From Chthoniobacterales bacterium (GTDB taxonomy: Bacteria > Verrucomicrobiota > Verrucomicrobiia > Chthoniobacterales > UBA10450): a stretch of DNA of 7,881 nucleotides. The position numbers and the translations under genes are program-made. Shown here piece by piece: positions 4,822 to 7,881 of this stretch. The stretch covers positions 1-7,881 of the forward strand of contig JAICXG010000130.1 of assembly GCA_025980625.1 (NCBI GenBank), written 5' to 3'. The first letter of the stretch is position 1. Each line of letters starts with the position of its first letter. Under the pieces are notes generated by a model. It did not search any database. It was not told the origin of the DNA and saw only the letters and a list, made by a program, of their open reading frames with translations.

Positions 4822-7377
4822 TTAGGCCCAGGCAATCAGGCGCAGCTCATGTGCCTGGACCAATTGCGGGTAAGTCGGGACGACGCGAATGCTAAAGCCA
4901 TAGGTACCGCTTTCCGAAGCTGGAATCGATCCTTCGTAAAGGTAATCACCATCGTTCCCCAAGGGTTTTCTTTCCGAGAGAGTGGTGACCGCAGGATTGT
5001 GCAAGGCATCGTTTTGCGCTTCGCCGTGATAGGCCTCAACCCGGACGTGCTGTGGGTCGACCGGTCCGAGGTGAACGGTAGCTGAGACCTGGAGGGAATT
5101 TCCCACCGGGATTCGTTGCCGGTCCTTATTCGCGATTTCCACATCGTTAATGCGCACCTGCGGCCAATCCTTCCGCATTTGTGCCTTCCACTCACTCACA
5201 AGGGTGGCTGCGCGCCAGCCATCGCGGGCAAACTCGGCATGGGCCTTAGCAGCCGGGAGGTAGAGCCGCTCGGTGTACTCTTTTACCATTCGATGAGTGT
5301 TGAATTCTGGAGTCACGCTGCGGATCGATTCACGCATGAGTTGCAACCAGGCGAGGGGGAGCTTGCCGTCGGGTTTCGCATAGTAAAGCGGGATGATTTG
5401 GTTTTCGAGCAACTGGTAAAGAGAGGAAGCATCAACTTCCTTCTGAAAATCGATGTCGCCGTCATCAATCTCCGCGCCGATGGCCCAGCCATTCTTGCCG
5501 TTAAAACCTTCGCACCACCAACCATCGAGCACACTCAGGTTGAGGCCGCCATTGGGCGGTAGCTTCATCCCGCTCGTCCCGCTCGCTTCCAGCGGACGCA
5601 ACGGGTTATTAAGCCAGAGATCGACTCCCTGCACCAGGCGGCGCGCAATATAGGTGTCGTAATCTTCGACAAAGACAACCCGGTCATGATAACCAGTCTC
5701 GCGCGTAAACTTGTAGACCTGCTGGATGAGCGCCTTGCCCGCTTCGTCGCGCGGATGTGATTTGCCGGCAAAGATAAATTGCACCGGGCGCGCCAGGTCG
5801 TTCAACATCCGCAAGAGCCGATCTGGATCAGTGAAAAGCAGAGCACCGCGTTTGTAAGTGGCAAAGCGCCGCGCAAAGCCAATCGTCAGGATCTCGGGAT
5901 CGAGAATGGAATTAACCGCACGGATCGCCTCGGGAGAGTCACCAACCCGCTCGCGCCGCGCCCGCACCCGGTCGCGCACGAAGTTGACCAGTCGGAGCTT
6001 GAGCTTCTGATGGGTCTCCCATAGCTCCGCATCGGGAATATCAATCACTCCCCGCCAAAACTCCGGCTCGGTGAGATGTTCCTCCCAATCGCCGAGGTAT
6101 TTCTTATAAAGGGCGGAAAACTCCGGCGCCATCCATGTCTTAGTGTGAATGCCGTTGGTTACACTCGTAATCGGCACCTCATGAATCGGCACGCCGGCCC
6201 AGACATCTTTCCAGAGCGACTGACTGACCTGCCCATGCAACTTGCTCACCCCATTGGCATGCCGGCTCATCCGGAGCGCCAGAATCGTCATGCTAAAAAA
6301 CGCGACCGGATCGGTCGTAGTCTGTCCAAAGCGGAAAAGCTCATCAAAGGGGATCTTAAGTTGCGCCGCGAAATCATTGAAATAGCGCGACATCATTTCG
6401 CGAGGGAATGAGTCGTTGCCGGCGGGGACAGGGGTGTGAGTGGTAAAGACATTGGCTGAGGCAACCACTTGGAGAGCAGAGTAAAAGTCGAGATCGTGCT
6501 GAGTCACGTGCAAGCGGATTCGTTCGAGGGAAAGAAAGGCCGAATGGCCCTCGTTCATATGAAAGACTTCCGCTTCAAACCCCAGGGCACTCAAAGCTTT
6601 CACCCCACCAATCCCGAGTACGATTTCCTGCCGCATCCGCATCTCGAGGTCGCCGCCGTATAACTCCGCAGTGATCAAGCGGTCTTCCGGCGTATTCTCG
6701 GGAGTGTCGGTATCGAGCAGGTAAAGGTTGATGCGGCCGACATGCAGCTCCCAAATCTTGGCAAAAACCTCCCGCCCGAGCATCGACACGGTCACGAGCA
6801 GGACCTGGTCGTTGCGAATCACCTCGCGAATCGGAAGATGATGGAAGTTCTGGTTCAGGTTGATCGCTTCCTGCCAGCCATCCTTGTTGATCTGCTGCTT
6901 GAAATACCCGTGCCGGTAAAGCAGACCGACCGCGACAAACTTCAGGTCGAGATCGCTCGCCGACTTACAATGGTCGCCGGCCAGAATCCCAAGGCCGCCG
7001 GAATAATTCGGGATTGACTCGTGGAAACCAAACTCCGCCGAAAAGTAGGCAATCGGCTTTTTGATTTCGCTTGCCGGACCTTCCTTGCCGTAGGTGTCTT
7101 TGCGTGAAAGATATTTCTTATACGCGCGGTGCACCTCCGCGAGCTCGCGCAGGAAAACTTCATCCTGCGAAACTTCGATCAGCCGCGCCTGGCGGACTAA
7201 CTGGAGCATTCGCACCGGGTTATGGTTCGTCCGGTCCCATACATCCGGATCAAGATGGCGGAAGAGTCGGCGGGCGGATGGCTCCCACGTCCACCAGAGA
7301 TTGAAAACCATGTCGCGCAACGGCTCGAGCTTGGCGGGGAGATTTGGAATCACGTTATAAGTCTGAATGGTCGGCAT
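4822..7377 (-). CDS. glgP: Alpha-glucan (glycogen/maltodextrin) phosphorylase, long Thermotoga-type
   Basis: The enzyme releases glucose 1-phosphate from alpha-1,4-glucans with phosphate and pyridoxal phosphate (PLP), for glycogen or maltodextrin use in the cytoplasm. At 851 residues it matches the alpha-glucan phosphorylase subfamily typified by Thermotoga maritima rather than the E. coli MalP/GlgP subfamily. An N-terminal DUF3417-type region is seen at about 1-110 (NLWWTWEPSARRLF at 26-39). The phosphorylase domain follows, with YSGGLGILAGDH (125-136), FHMNEGHSAF (272-281), HTPVPAGND (314-322), VTNGIHTKTW (406-415), GFARRFATYKR (500-510) and FAGKSHPRD (536-544). EASGTSGMK (597-605) contains the PLP-binding Lys605. 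A beta-rich C-terminal extension follows from about 740. ATG 7377 gives MPTIQTYNVIPNLP, the usual N-terminal shape, without a Shine-Dalgarno sequence. It lies 78 bp after the rhomboid gene on the same strand and may be cotranscribed with it. Confidence 0.96.
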   Translation of the reverse strand: MPTIQTYNVIPNLPAKLEPLRDMVFNLWWTWEPSARRLFRHLDPDVWDRTNHNPVRMLQLVRQARLIEVSQDEVFLRELAEVHRAYKKYLSRKDTYGKEGPASEIKKPIAYFSAEFGFHESIPNYSGGLGILAGDHCKSASDLDLKFVAVGLLYRHGYFKQQINKDGWQEAINLNQNFHHLPIREVIRNDQVLLVTVSMLGREVFAKIWELHVGRINLYLLDTDTPENTPEDRLITAELYGGDLEMRMRQEIVLGIGGVKALSALGFEAEVFHMNEGHSAFLSLERIRLHVTQHDLDFYSALQVVASANVFTTHTPVPAGNDSFPREMMSRYFNDFAAQLKIPFDELFRFGQTTTDPVAFFSMTILALRMSRHANGVSKLHGQVSQSLWKDVWAGVPIHEVPITSVTNGIHTKTWMAPEFSALYKKYLGDWEEHLTEPEFWRGVIDIPDAELWETHQKLKLRLVNFVRDRVRARRERVGDSPEAIRAVNSILDPEILTIGFARRFATYKRGALLFTDPDRLLRMLNDLARPVQFIFAGKSHPRDEAGKALIQQVYKFTRETGYHDRVVFVEDYDTYIARRLVQGVDLWLNNPLRPLEASGTSGMKLPPNGGLNLSVLDGWWCEGFNGKNGWAIGAEIDDGDIDFQKEVDASSLYQLLENQIIPLYYAKPDGKLPLAWLQLMRESIRSVTPEFNTHRMVKEYTERLYLPAAKAHAEFARDGWRAATLVSEWKAQMRKDWPQVRINDVEIANKDRQRIPVGNSLQVSATVHLGPVDPQHVRVEAYHGEAQNDALHNPAVTTLSERKPLGNDGDYLYEGSIPASESGTYGFSIRVVPTYPQLVQAHELRLIAWA

Positions 7378-7455
7378 GAGAGAAAAGCGTGGCCTTAGAG
7401 AGAAGCGGAAAAGTCTGGCAGCAAAATCAAGAGCAGCAAGCGTTCCGTCGCGCGC

Positions 7456-7881
7456 TCAGGCGTGTGCAAAGCGCTCTTGCGACGCGAGCACCAGCCCGAC
7501 GAGTAGCCCGGTCGCAAACCCGCTCAGATGCGCGCCCAGACTCACCTGCGGCGTCGAAAGATCGAACGCAGTCTGGAGTACGACGATGAAGAGAATGTTG
7601 CGCAAACGCCGACCGGCAAGCGGTGTTTGCCGATGACGGAAGAGCAATCCGGCGGACACGCCGATCACACCCATAACGCAGCCGGAGGCGCCGACGAGTT
7701 GGTCAGCCACAGTCAAATGCAACATCCAAAGTAAGACCACGCCGGCGCTCGAGCCGAGACCGGAGATGATGTAGGCGAGGAGAAACTTGAAAGAGCCGAT
7801 CATTCGTTCCAAGGCCGGACCGAGCAGGTAAAGGGCGTAAAGATTGAATGCGATGTGGAGCAGGCCGTAGTGGAGAAAGAG
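7456..7881 (-). CDS. Rhomboid-family intramembrane serine protease (N-terminus outside window)
   Basis: The frame is open to the window edge at 7881, so only the C-terminal 141 residues are visible; the gene starts beyond. HYGLLHIAFN (visible 4-13) matches the rhomboid HxxxxHxxxN motif of transmembrane helix 2. GPALERMIGS (21-30) is the usual segment just after it. GASG (64-67) carries the nucleophile Ser66, and GAHLSGFATG (116-125) carries the partner His118. The Ser-His distance and order fit an active GlpG-type protease. Hydrophobic segments at about 33-55, 64-80, 95-104 and 116-133 are membrane helices. Such enzymes cleave membrane proteins within the bilayer; the substrate cannot be told. 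A TTG at 7812 is inside the conserved core and is not the start. The C-terminus is short, with no extra domain. Confidence 0.93.
   Translation of the reverse strand, partial: LFLHYGLLHIAFNLYALYLLGPALERMIGSFKFLLAYIISGLGSSAGVVLLWMLHLTVADQLVGASGCVMGVIGVSAGLLFRHRQTPLAGRRLRNILFIVVLQTAFDLSTPQVSLGAHLSGFATGLLVGLVLASQERFAHA

Noticed and set aside
5116..5562. Plus-strand open frames across the phosphorylase gene (also 6076-6411 and 6742-7017)
   Set aside because: They are antisense to conserved phosphorylase motifs and have no recognisable features.
7378..7455. Promoter or terminator between the rhomboid and phosphorylase genes
   Set aside because: The 78-bp gap shows no stem with a T-run and no convincing promoter hexamer pair, so nothing specific can be called.

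Overview
This is a chromosomal stretch of moderately GC-rich bacterial DNA. It has two blocks of tightly packed genes facing each other. The plus-strand block (1-4274) holds a truncated hypD, a SIS-domain sugar isomerase gene, hypE and a dop-type gene of the Pup system. The minus-strand block (4306-7881) holds, in transcription order, a truncated rhomboid protease gene, an alpha-glucan phosphorylase gene and a gene for a small, very basic coiled-coil protein. No tRNA, rRNA, CRISPR array, insertion sequence or phage gene is visible.

The organism is most likely a Gram-negative bacterium of the Verrucomicrobiota or a related soil lineage. This is inference. It rests on three things: Dop occurring outside an actinobacterial gene layout, the Arg-rich 'GRRRIAEAARARWA' type of small protein that I associate with Verrucomicrobia, Acidobacteria and Planctomycetes, and the near absence of Shine-Dalgarno sequences. 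Dop/PafA enzymes are best known from Actinobacteria, but Gram-negative phyla including Verrucomicrobia carry the related UBact system.

HypD and HypE build the Fe(CN)2CO centre of [NiFe]-hydrogenases, so the organism probably makes a NiFe hydrogenase encoded nearby. A GmhA-like isomerase gene sits 2 bp after hypD and just before hypE, so it appears to be part of the maturation operon. The hypE start is odd. The conserved protein begins about 28 codons after the only in-frame ATG, and the extra segment is encoded by a block of simple word repeats that can fold into a long hairpin.

The Dop-like gene follows hypE on the same strand. I could find no Pup/UBact, proteasome or ATPase gene in the window. 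The convergent downstream gene encodes a basic protein with an N-terminal heptad segment, two copies of a basic repeat and a C-terminal Gly-Gly. The octamer CGTTAGGC recurs through the window and in hypD and hypE forces an unusual TTA leucine codon, so it may be a genome-wide signal word.
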